64,000 nucleotides of DNA from the NCBI RefSeq assembly GCF_047511655.1, contig NC_133386.1, forward strand, positions 125,731,866 to 125,795,865. The letters are read 5' to 3'. Position 1 is the first letter of the stretch; every line of letters begins with the position of its first letter. The translations under genes were made by a program, and so were the position numbers. This DNA comes from Castor canadensis (taxonomy: Eukaryota; Chordata; Mammalia; Rodentia; Castoridae). Below the pieces are notes generated by a model. It saw nothing but the letters and a program-made list of their open reading frames with translations. It made no database searches and was not told the origin of the DNA. Positions 46,613-60,119 of the stretch are shown here, piece by piece.

Positions 46613-49305
46613 TGTGAACAAATAAGAGATTGTGGAGTTTTTTGTGCTTTTGTGCTGTTGGGTTTTGGTTGAATCTTGACTTCCAAGGCACAGAGTCATT
46701 TGTGGTCCTATCATAAGTACAACTTTTACTTATAGCATTTTGTCAGGACCTAGATTCTAACTTTGTATCCTGGAGTACTCCAGACAGTCCCCAAACGTAG
46801 AACAAACTCCCAGATGTCTCCTAACGATGAGAAAAGGCTCCCGAGACTCAGACAATCCTCAAGGCTTTGTTCCTCTTTTTGGGATCTGACATGTCCTGGA
46901 TACTGGCCTTTGTAATTATTTCCTGTTATATTATCTTTTTGATGTTTTCATAGATGGTATAATTTTTATTTACTTCACCTGTGGACAATCCCTTCAGTGA
47001 AAGAATGTTCCAAAAATTACCTGAAATGAGAGTCTTAACTATCATTGTATTAAAAAATGTTCAAAACTCTCACTAAGATGAAGTACCAATACAAAACAAG
47101 GGCCTTTGCAGATAATTTTTTCTTATTTTTTTATAATCTTAATTTTCTTTCTTTATCTCAATTATAAATCCATCAAAGGTAGACAGATTATTAAACTCCC
47201 CATTATAACCTTTATGAGTTAATCAACACTGTGGATAATTAATAAATGAGTTAAGTGAGTGAATTAACAAATACAGTCTATTAATTTAATTATGAAATTT
47301 CACCATCCAACAACCTTAAAAACTGGAGTAGAGGGAGTGGTAAAGTGTTCTTCCTTTACTTTTATTACAAAGAAAAAAATTAAACACATTAATATCAGCA
47401 AATTTAGATACCAAATATCTTTTATTTTCCTGTTGTATCTAGGAATAAATCCCTTATTCTGTTATTACATTTACAATTTGAAGACTTAGGGTGACCCTAA
47501 TGTTTCTGAGAAACTCTGGAGTTTCTGTTATAATCAAACTCTAGAACTGAGATCCTGTCTCCTGTGAACAACTTACTTTTGCCTCATCTTACCATCCTCA
47601 ATATGCTTGGTACTAGTCCACCTTGATATAGAACTGAAACCCAAGTTATTTCCTTCCCCACAAACCACACTCTCATATGTACATATATTCTTATATAATA
47701 GAGATCATACTGCACATGCAAACTTTTAACCTTATATTTTTACCCAATAAATTATTACATATAACTTTTTTGTTATTTTATGAAATATTGTTTGAAAATA
47801 TAAAAGTAAATTATAGTCACTAATATGTCTTATCTTTCTTTAATTTTTCTTTTGGGAAAATTTAAAGTGTTTTCTATATCTTGTGTAACATAAATTACTG
47901 TATAATAAATATTTTTGATACATGAATCTTTATCCAATTTTTATTTATTTTGTTAGCGTGGAATTTTTTCATGGTAGGAATCTAATAATTATATAAACTA
48001 CATATTCTAAAATACTCCCATAGTTCTAGGGATTTATACTCTTTCCAAAAGTTAATGAAAATGGTAGGTTTATGCCACACTTGGAAAATTTACTTTTTAA
48101 TTGCTAATTGAGTACATTAAAATAATATATATTCAAATAATAATATATTATTTTAACTATAAGTGAAATTTTTATGTTTTGACATGATAAAATAATTTAT
48201 AACTTTGTATTTCACAATGAATGTTGTTAGTATGGTAAGTGAAAGGATTGTGGAATATAATCTGTGTTCTTTTCATAAAGACTTAACTAACAAAGGATGT
48301 TCATGTGTGCCTCAGTGCTTGCATCAAGAAATGTGGGGAAATGATAAGGGATACTGCATTTATCTGAAGGGATGTTTTCTTTCAACAACGACTTGTTATG
48401 AAAAACCAACAGAGGAAAAAAACATCAGGTTCAAAATATGAATAAAATCCAAATACACTGAACCACAGCATTTTCTAAATATAAATGGGAGTAAATATCC
48501 GTAAGAACGGTTCATAAAATTTCCAAGAAAATGATGTTTGTGGTTGCCTAAGCCTGGAGAGAGGAAACTGTTCCTTTCTAAGTGACCCTCAGCCTCAAAC
48601 TGACCCAAGTGACCGAGCCACTCTTCTCAGGAGACCTGGCCTTAACAAAGACTTGACTCTCAGATCTGAAATGTACAGGAGGGTGAAGTTCAAGCAGTTA
48701 TGGGAGAAATGTCTAATACATATGTAAATGTTAGGGTGGTAAGTTTTCTTAACCTTTCTTCCTAAAGTTTTCATGTTTTATTATAATTTTTCCACAGTGT
48801 CAAGAGGACAAAATTGACTCCAAAAAAACTCCCTTTCTATGTACAATATGCATATAATATACACCAATGAAAAATTTTTATAAAAGGATAATTAGATTTA
48901 ATCATTAGCTCTGTTTTTTTGTGATTAGGTTCATTCCCATCCGTGTTCTAATCCTGTCTCTCTGTGGTAAAATGTAGTTAATGAAGTTATCCTTGCCTTT
49001 CAAATACAACTGTTTTGGTGATTACATGTGACACATACAAGAATTCCAAGATAAGAATGTGTTTAAGAAACTTGAAAAACATAGGATTTTGTTTTGCTTT
49101 AATTAGTCAGAAAACTCCATTTATTGGTATGTGGTATTCTACTATGTCATAACAGTTAAGATCTACTTTATTAAAACAGTTGTGAACTTACTGGGAATGA
49201 ACAGATAGCAGGAAGACTAAACCATTCCGTAAACTAAAAGGCATATAATAAATAGCAACAGATTGCAGACCCATTCACCTCACCTGCTTCTCTTTTTTGC
49301 TTTTT
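46613..49305. other. Unique AT-rich non-coding DNA
   Basis: No gene or confident repeat was recognised across 2.7 kb. The 78-codon frame at 48205-48441 has five Cys residues in a short span but no recognisable domain. Confidence 0.45.
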
Positions 49306-49309
49306 TCTT

Positions 49310-49742
49310 ATTATATTACTGTTGTACTGGGGTACACTGTGACATTCACCAAAGTTCTTACAATATATCATAGTTGAATTCACCTCCTCCATCATTCTCC
49401 TTTTTCTCTCCTCCCCCTATTCCCGGAATAGTTTCATCATGCCTTATTTTTCCATTGTCATACATAAGTACATAATATTTCCTCTGTATTCACCCTCTAT
49501 ACCCTTTCCTTATAGCCTTCCCCCCTCCCACTGGTACCAACCCTCAGATAGGACCTCTTTTACCTTCCTGTGGTCTATTTTTGAAAAAAAAATAGTTTCG
49601 TTTGTTTCATGTAACTTTATAGGGAGTTTCCTTGTGACATTTCTATGTATACATGTATTGTAACTCAAATTGGTTCATGCCCTCTATTTTTCTCCCTTCT
49701 ACCTTAGTCCTCTTCTTATGATGATTTCAACAGGTTTGAAAA
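49310..49742 (-). mobile_element. L1 3' UTR, intermediate-age family, minus
   Basis: The plus strand 'tactgttgtactggggtaca', 'gttgaattcacctcctccat', 'cggaatagtttcatcatgcc' and 'cctcttcttatgatgatttc' is the reverse complement of the 33.6-34.15 kb 3' UTR. Strongly 5'-truncated. Confidence 0.75.
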
Positions 49743-50604
49743 TTCTATATTTATTCTTGAATTATTTTTAAATGAAAAGTTAAATCCTTTTCTGATGATA
49801 GGTCATCAGAATGACCTATCATTTTGACATGGTGACAGCTAAGAAAGTGTGATCACAGGGATGGATAATATTTTAGAATAAGAATATGTTACCATTAATG
49901 AGGTGCTGAGCACTGTCTCTGCTTGAGATAAAGGCTATGCAACAGCTTGAATTCAGAACTAAGTCATAGCATCCAGCAGGTATTTCTGACACATCATGTG
50001 GATTTGTAAAAGCATGGCTCTTCTTGATAACAGATGATACAAAAGCATATTCCTCAAGGGAGAGGTAGCGAGATAGAGAGCATCATTTTGAAGAGAAGAT
50101 AGGCAGAGCCCTCCGAAGATAGCTCAGTTAAGCCTAAAGTTGGCTGCATTTCTTTCAGCAAAAATAAAAATATCTTCCATATGATCAAATCTCCTGAGGT
50201 TTACTGTTGTTTCATTGGACAAAGTCCATTTTGTACAATTTCAATCCTTGGCTACGGCGAATTCTGTGGCAACCTCAGTATTTTTAAACTTTTATTTGAA
50301 GAAAGAATACATATGACCATGGCTTTTATTTGCTCTGTAGAATCCCTCATGATCAAAAATTTGAGAGAGTCAAGCTAAAAATGTGGATAATCTAACTCTC
50401 TGCCTTTCAGTTAAAATGGCATCTGTATTGTTAAATTATGCTTTTTTGCTCTGCAATCTCTCCACTCTCAATTTAAATCATTGTTCCAAGTCCCTCCTGC
50501 TCCTCTTGCTCATTATTAAGGCTGAAAATTATTCTGGTATTCTACATCATGAAAAGGCTCCCTTTTGATCCTTTTTCTTTTTTAACCACTACAGTAAATT
50601 TAAG
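49743..50604. other. Unique non-coding DNA
   Basis: No gene was recognised. A short inverted repeat built on 'gatgataggtcatc' / 'gaatgacctatcat' lies near 49794-49822. Confidence 0.5.
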
Positions 50605-50606
50605 TA

Positions 50607-50780
50607 TGAGTTTGTGAGTCTAGCAGATCTAGGTTTGGCTTTCTAGAATCCCTGTGACTTTATTTAGTGACCCTAAGGCTTAGTTTCCTCATCTGCAAAA
50701 TATGGGTGATGACAGCTCATGCATTAAAACGGATTTTGAGGGTAAAATTTAATATGGTGTACAAAGGGCTAGGTAGATTC
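50607..50780 (+). repeat. MIR SINE
   Basis: 'gcagatctaggtttggcttt', 'gtgactttatttagtgaccc', 'ggcttagtttcctcatctgc' and 'aaaatatgggtgatgacagc' match MIR well. Confidence 0.75.
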
Positions 50781-50834
50781 CCCATCAAAATTACACACTC
50801 TTCTTTAATTCACGACAGCATTTCTCCATTAATG

Positions 50835-50965
50835 TACATGCCTTGAGAACAAGGAACTGTCAGGTTTGATTTGTTAATTGCTTTCCCCACATTATCTGGA
50901 ATAGTGTCTGGCATATAATGTGTTCAATCATTATTTTGTAGAATGAATAAAGAAAATAAATGAAT
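50835..50965 (+). repeat. L2 3' end fragment
   Basis: 'catgccttgagaacaaggaa', 'ctggaatagtgtctggcata' and 'gttcaatcattattttgtag', then an 'aatgaataaa' tail, follow the sense L2 3' end. Confidence 0.65.
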
Positions 50966-50999
50966 AATCACCACTTAAATTTCTATACTCACTAAACTA

Positions 51000-51180
51000 G
51001 TTGTAAGACTAGTTACAAGAGGTAGGTAATTTTCTACCTCTCTTTGTGCCTTGGTTTCTTCATGTGTAAAATATGGGTGAAAATAGTCCCAATGTTCTAG
51101 GATTGTGAGGATTAAATTACGAGTTACATAAACTTAATGCAGTGTGTGTTACACTTACTATTTAAGTACTTACTACTGTA
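51000..51180 (+). repeat. MIR SINE fragment
   Basis: 'ctctttgtgccttggtttct', 'catgtgtaaaatatgggtg' and 'gattgtgaggattaaattac' match the central and 3' part of MIR. Confidence 0.75.
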
Positions 51181-53590
51181 ATATGACTCTCAGAATTTTG
51201 ATCATTGTTCTTTCATAAGCACTTTCTGTTTCAGATGGATTCTTTAAATGGTTGATCATATCTCTCTGTTATTCACACTTACTTCCTCAAACCGAACTAT
51301 GACTCTGGCATATCCTAACTGTTCAACACATGTACTTCTGTATTTCCTCCTGTATTTAAACAAATCTCACAAAAGGTGGCCTGGCAATTTTACTTATTCT
51401 CATTATCCCAGAACCCTCCATTTGCAGACCCCTGTCTTTGACATCCAAGTTTCATTTACAGTCACACTTAGAAGACTAGGTACTTTGACCCCCTCATAAA
51501 CAATCCATTATAAAGTCTATCTTACACCATCTCCTATATTATTCACATCTTATTTAATGATTTTAAAAATCACTTATACCACTACCTGTTCCTCTATCAT
51601 AATTATCTGTAAGATTTTTACTTTAGCATCTCTTCTTTGACCTTTGTCAAATTGCTGGATATCCGTGTGTTGAAATCTATCCTTTTTTTCTAAGGCCCAA
51701 TATATTGTGAGAATTAATACTCCTGTGCAAATTGAATTGTTGGGGTCTTTGTGCATCCAAGTGCACAGATAGTATTTGAAATCTTGAATCATGATAAGAT
51801 TAATATCCTGCATGTATTAAATATTACACTTTCATCAGTATTTTGTTTTCTTTATACAGTCCCTGTGTTTATGTTAACCACATTGATTCTTTGCATGAGT
51901 GGTTGTCTTCTCCAGGAATGTCCTGCCACTGATTTCCATTTCACTATCAAAATCAAAGTCATTTGATTGACTTTTGATTGACATTTGATTTGAATGACAT
52001 TTTCTCTATTCCCTCAGGAACCTCTGTATACTTTTGGGCTTTGCATATAAAATGCACACATTTAATTTATCACATTTTCAATATTTATGTGGTGTTTATT
52101 TACATGTCTGTTTTCTCAGGCAAAATTTGATAATCCATGCTATAATTACTCACATATCTAAAACAGAGCTCCTGGGCTCCTGTGGAAGTGCCCAATAAAT
52201 ACTTATTGAAGTAAACTGTATTTTCATGATTAGGTTTATCAAATGGCAATGGAAGAGCAAGATCATTGAAGAATCTACTGAGCAATTATCAGGTGATTCT
52301 TCTGTTTTCATGAGTGCAAACGTGTCTTGGATGTCTAAAACTTTGTTAAAATTCCTAATTGAGCTATAAAGAATTCATGTACTGAAAGGAGAAAGGGAAG
52401 TATGAATAAGATAATTTTGAAGTGTCCATGAGAGCTTACGTTCTATAAGTGGGTATAAGACATAGTCCTGAATGAAAAATAATAAACTCAAAACTTAATA
52501 AAATATATACATTAGTAAGTAAAATAAAAGAGCAAAAGGCAATATGGTATGGGAGTTCATAAAGGGGTGTGATTTGAAGGTAGACCTAAGAGGCAGTGTG
52601 CCATGTGTTTCTGAAGGGAACTTCCAACACTAGTCATACACATGGCCAACCTGGTGCCTTGGCACTTCCAATTATGGAAGTGTTCCAGAATTGTTGGCAG
52701 AGATATCTCTCCAGGCCTATTCAATCACACAGTGAGAGTTGCTGCCACCATCACACTGCCACAGTTTCATGAGCCAAAATCAGGACTGAGTTTGTCAAGT
52801 CTTAATCTTCTCCTGAGAAAATATGAACAGGAAAATTTAAAATGGGCCAGTTCTCAAATGCATCATATTCTTTTAATCCATAATCCACATGGGACTATCT
52901 CTTCCCTTTTTCACTCATTTTACAACCTTGTTCAATATTTAGCTCAGTAGTTAGGTAATTATTCACAAATGCTCTATAAATAAAAAATGAACATATAAAT
53001 ATTATTACATTTTATAATAACAATTTAACGAGTGCATATGTTTTATTTATTCATCCATGAAACATTTATTAAATACCTACTAAGTTTTATAGCTGTGAAG
53101 TTAGGAACTTGAAATCCATTCTAAATTTTTTCTCAATTTGTCTTCCCAATATTGTCACAAAGTCATATCATTTCTACCTATCAATATCTGTTCCATGCCC
53201 TTTAGTCCCACAATCCTAATTCTTGGAAGTTTTATCTTATGCCTGGATAAGTGCAGTAGTGCCTTAATAAGTCATTCTCAGTGACTCTCACTGTACCCTC
53301 TAAACCACCCACCGTGCAACTGTCAGCGAGATCATTATCACATGTAATTATGATAATGTGTAAAATCAGATTTCTTCACTGGTCTTTGCATCTCCCATCC
53401 TTTTGTCATTGGGCCTGGCCTTTCTAGTCTGGATTTTGTTTGTTTTATTTCTATAATTTATTTTTGTTTCTGTTTTTATCATTCTCATTCTCAGATCACC
53501 GGTTTTTCAGCTTATTTTTCCCTCACCAGTATATTTCTGGGTTCTTGTAGATAGGTTATTCCTATTCTTAAATAAGTACATGCTTTAATT
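51181..53590. other. Unique non-coding DNA with minor L2/MIR traces
   Basis: Short traces of L2 lie at 52180-52215 ('caataaatacttattgaagt') and of an antisense mammal-wide repeat at 53052-53100. No gene was recognised. The 102-codon frame at 52642-52950 has no domain that I can name. Confidence 0.4.
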
Positions 53591-53594
53591 TAAG

Positions 53595-53765
53595 CAATCC
53601 CTATTGAGCTTGTTCCAGCCACTATGAGATAGAATGGGAATACAGTATTGAGAAGCCAGATGTGGTCCCAGTCCAAGGGTACTTATATCCTACAGGCAGA
53701 TCATAGAAACTGGCCTGTGAAAGAATTAATAGAGAATGATTACAAAAGGTCCAACAAATAAGGGT
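53595..53765 (-). repeat. L2-like fragment, minus
   Basis: 'gttccagccactatgagata', 'aatacagtattgagaagcca' and 'ggtacttatatcctacaggc' resemble the antisense L2 3' end. Confidence 0.5.
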
Positions 53766-54939
53766 GCTTACATATGTACCTGGTATTCTTTAATTCTAGA
53801 CCTATGATTTCAGAGATGTCTGATGTGTTCTATAAAATGAATAAGGACACTGGGGTCACACAACATGCCTCCTTAGACTAGATTCACCTGTCCAGTTGCA
53901 TCTGGCCCTTTAAGTTGTTATGTCTGTTAGTCATAGCCTTTAACTTGCTTGTCCTAATCGAACTTGGCTTCTTGCTGCATGCTTCATAACCTGATCCCAA
54001 TCATCCAAGCATCTGACATCTTAGTTAGAAATTCGTAACTGATGTTTCAGCAAAAGTGCAAATTAGATGCCCTCCCCCATCCTTATTCTGATTTACTTTC
54101 TGCTCTATAATTCAGTTTTAAATTTAAGACTACATTTTCTTCTTCTTGGGAAAATAGTCAACCTGTATGGAATAGTTCTTGGACTATGTAACCATGCTTG
54201 TTCTGCCCTGTTTTGTTTAACTCTGGTCTCATTTGCAGGTCCAAAATATTCACCATGAAGACCTTTCCAACATTTCAGTGCTATGGGCAATGCAGTAGAT
54301 TTGAAGTATGGAAGACAGACATTTTACCCTTTTCACTGCCCTTTCTGTTATTAATAATCACCATGACTTTTCAAAGTCTCACCCTTCTCTCTCCACCCGC
54401 TTCTCCCTGGAAGTGTCCTGTCTCCTGCCTAATTAATGACCATAGTTTACAGACAGTGCAGCTGTCTACACATATGGTTCATTACCCTTAAGACAGAAAA
54501 CGATGTAAGAGTTGAAGGTTTCTTTCTCAGGGTTCTTTGGGCAACTATGAAGGATGAAATCATTAACGTTACTTTTAACTAAAACAGGGCCTTGTGGTAT
54601 TGCATCATTTTGCAGTTCTAGTGCACGCACTCAAGGCAGTTTGTCTTTTAAATCAGGGTTTATTAGCTTACGTTTATAGCCAAATTTGCTTGGCGCCAGG
54701 CAGAACTGCAAAAACAATAATAAAACACTTTACATTGTATCTCAGTTTTGTAAATGTCTTACATTTGGGGTGAACTAACAACAATAAAATGAATTAATTG
54801 GGAAAGAAGACTCAGTTTTTTCCTTAAAAAGACTGCAGGCTGGTAATTAGAGCAGTCAGCATGTTTTAGAGAAGGGTAATATTTATAAGCCTGAAAAGAG
54901 GAAATTTGTGGGTGCTTCACAGAGTTCTTTTTAATCATT
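53766..54939. other. Unique non-coding DNA
   Basis: No gene was recognised. A locally less AT-rich stretch at 54590-54720 has no assignable repeat. Confidence 0.45.
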
Positions 54940-54941
54940 CG

Positions 54942-55062
54942 TGTGACAGGAACTTATTGCTACTGTTTGCCAGATTCTATTCTAGGTACTGGTTACTAGT
55001 ACCAGTGAAGAAGAAACATTCATTATCCCTTAGAGATCAGGAGGTTGCTTTTCAGTTAGCAC
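54942..55062 (-). repeat. L2-like fragment, minus
   Basis: 'actgtttgccagattctatt', 'ctaggtactggttactag' and 'agtgaagaagaaacattcat' match the antisense L2 3' end pattern. Confidence 0.5.
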
Positions 55063-55572
55063 TAATACAAAAGATTGGTTGCCTCCTTCTCTGCCCTTGG
55101 TAATTGTGATTTCAAACTGCCTTCAGGAAACACCTGCTCTTCATATTTGCCTTCCCTCAAGGTGGCCTGTTTTTGTTGACATGTGACTCTGCTTCTTGAT
55201 TTCTAAGCTGGGCCCTGAGCCAATGCTGTCAGTATGGTGTACAGTTCCCTTCAGACAAACATGCTAATAGGTGGAAGCAAGCCTGTGAGCCTGGGCTGGT
55301 TGGCCTTGAGAAATGGGCTTTGATCAAAAATCATATTGCCCTTCACTATCTTATTGCTTTTGTCTCTTGTCCTCTGGCCTCCATGCTGTTTTTCACTGAA
55401 GGCCAATTTCAATTCTTCCAGTAGACTAGCACTTCACTTCATGAGCTCTAGCTCATAGCCCAGAAATTCAGATCTGTCTCTATCCCCTGATCTCTTCTGC
55501 TTCATAGGTTTCATTTGTTATTTTTCTCTCTGCCCATGACTTAACATTTCATAATCTAGTTTCTCCATTCCT
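55063..55572. other. Unique non-coding DNA
   Basis: No gene or repeat was recognised. Confidence 0.5.
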
Positions 55573-55573
55573 G

Positions 55574-55668
55574 TTTTTTTTTTCTTTTGGTGGTACTTGG
55601 GTTTAAATATAGGGCTTCACACTTGGTAGGCAAGCATTCTACCACTTGAACTACTCTACTAGCCTAGG
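55574..55668 (-). repeat. ID-like SINE, minus
   Basis: A T-tract followed by 'tggtggtacttgggtttaaa', 'tatagggcttcacacttggt' and 'aggcaagcattctaccactt' is the reverse complement of an ID-like, tRNA-derived SINE (ctagcaagcatgaggccc ... gttcaaaccccagtacc). Confidence 0.75.
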
Positions 55669-57060
55669 TCATGAAATCCACAGGCTCTTTAGAATTGTGT
55701 CTGAAAATGGTTCTGTGTGTGCCCTTGTAGTCATGGTTTACTTCATATTCTCAAAGTAACTTCAAAATATTCTCTAATTACAAATTTGAACTACACTTTT
55801 GGATTTCTCTACATAGTCACCATCTTACTTAAATCACTACCACCACATAAATATGAATCATTCTTAAATTGTATCTCTAGAACTCTCTCCTGACCAATTT
55901 CATTCTCCCATCAATGTCCTCCTCAAAGTCTCTAGTTACTCATGTCCAAGCTGAACTGTTGTTTTCCTTGCATTACTTTTTATTTCTTGCTAATTATTTT
56001 TGAATAATGCTGTGCTCAGCCAAGACACTGGACAGATATCTTGAACTTACCTCTTTTCTTTGCCATACCCTGTATACCAGTTTGTGGATAACCACATATT
56101 GTCATAGTTATTTTTATATCTGTACCAGTTAAATATCATCAGCTTTATCTCCTCTGCAATTCCTATTGCCTTGCTTAAAACCCTCTAAGAATCTAAGGAT
56201 CTTAGCTTTTCTGTTTCTATTTTTGATACCTTTCTAAGTGTCTTCCACATAGAGATCAAAGAAATCTTCCTAAAATGCATATGCAATTGCATCATTTGTT
56301 TATTTAAATTATTTTAATGCCCCTGTTACCTACAGGATGAGATTCAGTAAATATTTCACTAGCGAGGTTCACATGCTAATGATGTGGTTCATGTCTGCCT
56401 CCCAAATTCATCTCTGGATTACTTTTCATGGATATTAAAAACATCTCTTAAACATTTCTTGTAACCATGGGATAATATCCTCCCACTGTGAGCGACATTC
56501 AATTCTTCATTCTTTGACCATGCTTGACCATGTAAACATGGTTTTCTTAAAAGAATATTAGCATATCTGACATAAGCAGTATTTTGAAAAATACTTGTAT
56601 TGCTGGCCTGATTTCTTTTGTGTTTCTATTAGCAACGTGAGAAGGACATGTCTCATCTATCCTGCTGATTGTGATCACAAATGCAGTAGTTTCCCCAGCT
56701 CAGCTGCTCCAGCCCAATATTGCCTAGAACAGTGCCCCATGCAAATGAGTGAGAAGGTACAGATGGCATCACCAGGCCTCCACAGCTTGCTGTTGGGTAC
56801 CTCTGAGTTTTGTTGTGGTTTATTATGTAGAAAAGCAAACTCATATACTTTCACAAAACTGTCTGCACTATGGCCCTATCTAACTGCTCATGGTACTTGT
56901 AGTCATCTCTGTTCTTACAATTATTTGATTTTCTTCAAATTCTTGTCTAATGAGTTCTTACTTATACATTGACATTAAAAACAAGCATTTATTCCTCAGT
57001 GAAGCATTCTGTGAATTTGCCAAGGTTGTCACTTTCTCCTTTGGGTCATGTAGCATTTTC
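55669..57060. other. Unique non-coding DNA
   Basis: No gene was recognised. The 125-codon plus frame at 56595-56972 is Cys- and Ser-rich but I do not recognise it, and I see no exon context. Confidence 0.45.
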
Positions 57061-57135
57061 ATACATACATACGTGTGGGTATGTATATATATATACATAT
57101 ATATGTGCATATATGTGTATATATGTATATACAGA
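57061..57135. repeat. AT/GT-rich simple repeat
   Basis: Alternating 'tatgtatatatatatacata' and 'tgtgcatatatgtgtatata' blocks. The open frames over it on both strands are artefacts of the repeat. Confidence 0.85.
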
Positions 57136-57784
57136 AGAACATAATTACCTTGAACAAAGAATAATGGAGATGAAGGAGGCAAGAGATAGACAAGGAAAGC
57201 CTGGAGGACCAGGGGCTGATGTAAGTAAAAATGGTGAGTAAATACATTTTTCCCTGATGTTTTTCTTGCTTCTCAGGTAAAATGGATCCTATTGTCCAGT
57301 GTCATAAGGAGAACTATTTCAAAGATACAGAGCTGTGTGTGCCCTGAAACACTGTGATTTTCTTCCTTCTAGGCAACAAAACCATTTGCTGCATGGTTAG
57401 CACCTGCTTTGCTCTAGGCATTCTTTCCAGGTTGTCCAGTCTGTGAGAGATGGTGACATTTACAGCTGTTACAAGGCAATTGTCCTGGCTGCCTTCCACA
57501 GTGCTGCTCAGGTCCAAGTGACTACCATCTGGCAGGGCATCTGCTCAGTGACAGAGGGCTAGGGATGCAGCAACATGCCCACAGAGAAGACATTGCACTC
57601 TGCCCTTTGGGAGAGAAGAACACATTGCATTTCTACCCATGCAAGAGAAGAATAGTGTGTGTAATTCTAAGGGGGATGTTCCATCGTAGCAGCAATCTTT
57701 CACAACTCTCAGGTTTCAGGCCCCTGACAATATGGTTAGGATGTACTTGATGAGAACATAGTCTCTGCAGCCCAGCTAACTGGA
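57136..57784. other. Unique non-coding DNA
   Basis: No gene was recognised, although this is less AT-rich than its surroundings. Confidence 0.45.
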
Positions 57785-57787
57785 CTC

Positions 57788-57895
57788 CCATCCTACCTGC
57801 ATCATTTTGTGATCCTGAGGCAAGTTACTAAGCTGTGTCTAGTGCTGAGTCCATCATCAGTAAAATGACAACACTTTGGAGTTTATCATGTGGTC
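57788..57895 (+). repeat. MIR SINE fragment
   Basis: 'ttttgtgatcctgaggcaag', 'ttactaagctgtgtctagtg' and 'ccatcatcagtaaaatgaca' follow the MIR core. Confidence 0.6.
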
Positions 57896-58820
57896 TGGAT
57901 TTCTGAGACTGCCCAGGATCTCATGGCAGAGCACTTTGAGGGTCTCAGCTTCTACTCCAGTTGACACTCACCTGATTTCCTAACCATGCTGAATACCAAG
58001 TTTTTTGCTTACAGGCAACTCTGGGCATATACACATGATGTTCTATCTGCTAATGCAGACTAGTTTCCATATATCAACTTAATTTTCCTATTATTTAAGG
58101 CATTTTTTCAGATGTCACTTCTTTTTTGAAGCCACTTTTGATTATCTCCAAGCTATGTATTGCCATATCTCCCCACATTTGCTTCTATTATCAGATGAAT
58201 GGATGGGTAGCTGAAGTACTTTTGTCTACAATGTCTATTATTCACAGTTAATGAATTCATAAAAAGTCAAAATAAGGGTTTTATTGCCTCCTTGGGAAAA
58301 GTTTTATTTTTTTCACGTTTAGATGTCAATTATAACCCACCAGGCAGGGCACTGAAGACCTAATCATAGAGAAGGAGAATGGAAAAATTTCACATTCCAT
58401 CTCCTCTAGTCTGCAATTATGTATAGCCAACATGACCAGCTAGAAAGATTCATATTCAGAGGAGTTTTGTTATTCATCTAAAATAGATATTAGTTTGACT
58501 GACTTCAACTATGTTTAAGATGGTTTTCATTAAGTGAAGTTGTGATTACATGCAGTCACTGGATTTAGGAATAAAGATGAAGCCATTTGGCAATTAGAAA
58601 TTCTGTATTTTTTTCCTGTAGATGAGTCCAGATATGCTCTTAGGCAGATAAGTTGTCTACTTATGTAATTTAAATAATTCTATGGGGTTTGCCTATCCAG
58701 AAACAACCTCTCTCCAACTTGAGATTAGACTTTGGATTCTTGCCATTTTAGCTACTACTTGAGTTAATTATATCACTACAAAGCCTCTGAAGAAAGATAA
58801 CTTCTCAACTGAGATAGGTA
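57896..58820. other. Unique non-coding DNA
   Basis: No gene or repeat was recognised. Confidence 0.5.
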
Positions 58821-58823
58821 GAA

Positions 58824-58848
58824 GCTCTCTCTCTCTCTCTCTCTTTTT
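58824..58848. repeat. (CT)n and T-tract
   Basis: A (CT)n run of about 22 bases joined to the T-tract that ends the neighbouring minus-strand SINE. It is likely grown from the SINE's A-tail. Confidence 0.85.
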
Positions 58849-59058
58849 TTTGGGTGGTGGAAAGGGGTTTGGATTCACAGCTTCACACTTGCTAGGCAAG
58901 CACTCTACCTCTTGACCCAGGTCCCTGCCCTTTCTAGTGTATTGTTGCAGTAGGGCCTTAAGCTTTTTACCTGGGGCTGGTCAGATGCCATGGTCTTTCC
59001 ATCTTCACCTTCTGTGTACTGGGACAACAGGCATGTATCACCACATCAGACCTGAACT
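58843..59058 (-). repeat. Dimeric ID-like/B1-like SINE, minus
   Basis: 'gggtttggattcacagcttc' and 'acacttgctaggcaagcact' are an antisense ID-like unit. 'ccatcttcaccttctgtgta', 'ctgggacaacaggcatgtat' and 'caccacatc' are the antisense start of a B1-like unit. This is the same build as 32563-32846, reversed. Confidence 0.7.
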
Positions 59059-59084
59059 GGATAGTATCTTAATCAGAACAATTC

Positions 59085-59425
59085 GAGTAATAGTAAACAT
59101 TAACATATTTGCTCATTTGACAAATATTTTATGTTGGAGAATGATCACTAAATAAATCATATAGAGATCCCTGACCTCTAGGAGTTATTGACATGGTAAG
59201 CAGATGCAGGGAGGGATGAATGGACATGAAAAGGAAATACAATGCAAAATATACTGGAAGTCAGGGAGTGCTATGGAGAAATAAAGCAATAAGATGCAGA
59301 CTCTTATGCTTTACATCACCCTTTCATTCCCATGCTATTATTTGATTCTTCTACATACTTTCTGTAAGAGGGACTTACTGTTTCTATTTTATAGATAAAT
59401 AGAGGCAGAAAAGTCAATATGGTGT
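59085..59425 (-). repeat. L2-like and MIR-like fragments, minus
   Basis: 59095-59290 ('gagatccctgacctctagga', 'ttattgacatggtaagcag') resembles an antisense L2 end. 59330-59425 ('tctattttatagataaatag', 'aggcagaaaagtcaatatg') resembles antisense MIR. Both are diverged. Confidence 0.45.
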
Positions 59426-60119
59426 TGGGCCCTTCCTAGTCTTAAGTTCATCTCATAGCTGGAAGTATTTGAAACCATCAATTTATTAGCTTAGACATAA
59501 CTAAAATCTAGGACCAATCATAGAAAGAGAAATATACACAGTTCAAAAAATCCAGAAATAAATAATGAATGGCTTTGATCTTATTATTCTGGTTCAAATT
59601 TGTGTTCTGGTTTTAACAAGCAGGTATGTCTTACTTTTCTGCTGAAACTCTAATTTTTAGTTGATTATTTCTAGCCACTGATTCTTCTTCTTTGAGTTGG
59701 AGTCTCTGCCAGACATGATCTTGAGAATAGGAGCTCCACTGGTATGCTTGGTGGTCAGCATGCTGTACCCTGATCTAGGGCTTGGAGTATTCTCCCTATG
59801 GTCTTGACCCCTAATGCAGATAGACTCTAGAACAATGCTTTTGGTTACAGAACATTGTTAAGGATAACAAAATAACCCCAGGAATGGGGTAAACAGGATC
59901 CAAGTGAAAGAAGTGCCCCAAACCCTGGTCCCAATTGCAGCTCAGAACCAGTGCATACATCTAAGAGAGACAGGAATGTTGGTGGCAGGTAGATGATTTA
60001 TGTTAAGTCAAAAGAACCAAATTTAGAGAAATTATAAAAATTAATTATTCAGGAATTCATCAATCATGTCCATGATTTAGACTGTCTCAACTGAGATCTT
60101 CTAGGTTTTTTTTGGCACA
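59426..60119. other. Unique non-coding DNA
   Basis: No gene or repeat was recognised. Confidence 0.5.

Noticed and set aside
48205-48441. Small Cys-rich protein
   Set aside because: The frame has several Cys residues but no signal peptide, no recognisable spacing pattern and AT-rich chance-like flanks.
56958-57247. Overlapping Tyr/Ile-rich ORFs on both strands
   Set aside because: They are produced by the alternating AT/GT simple repeat at 57061-57135.
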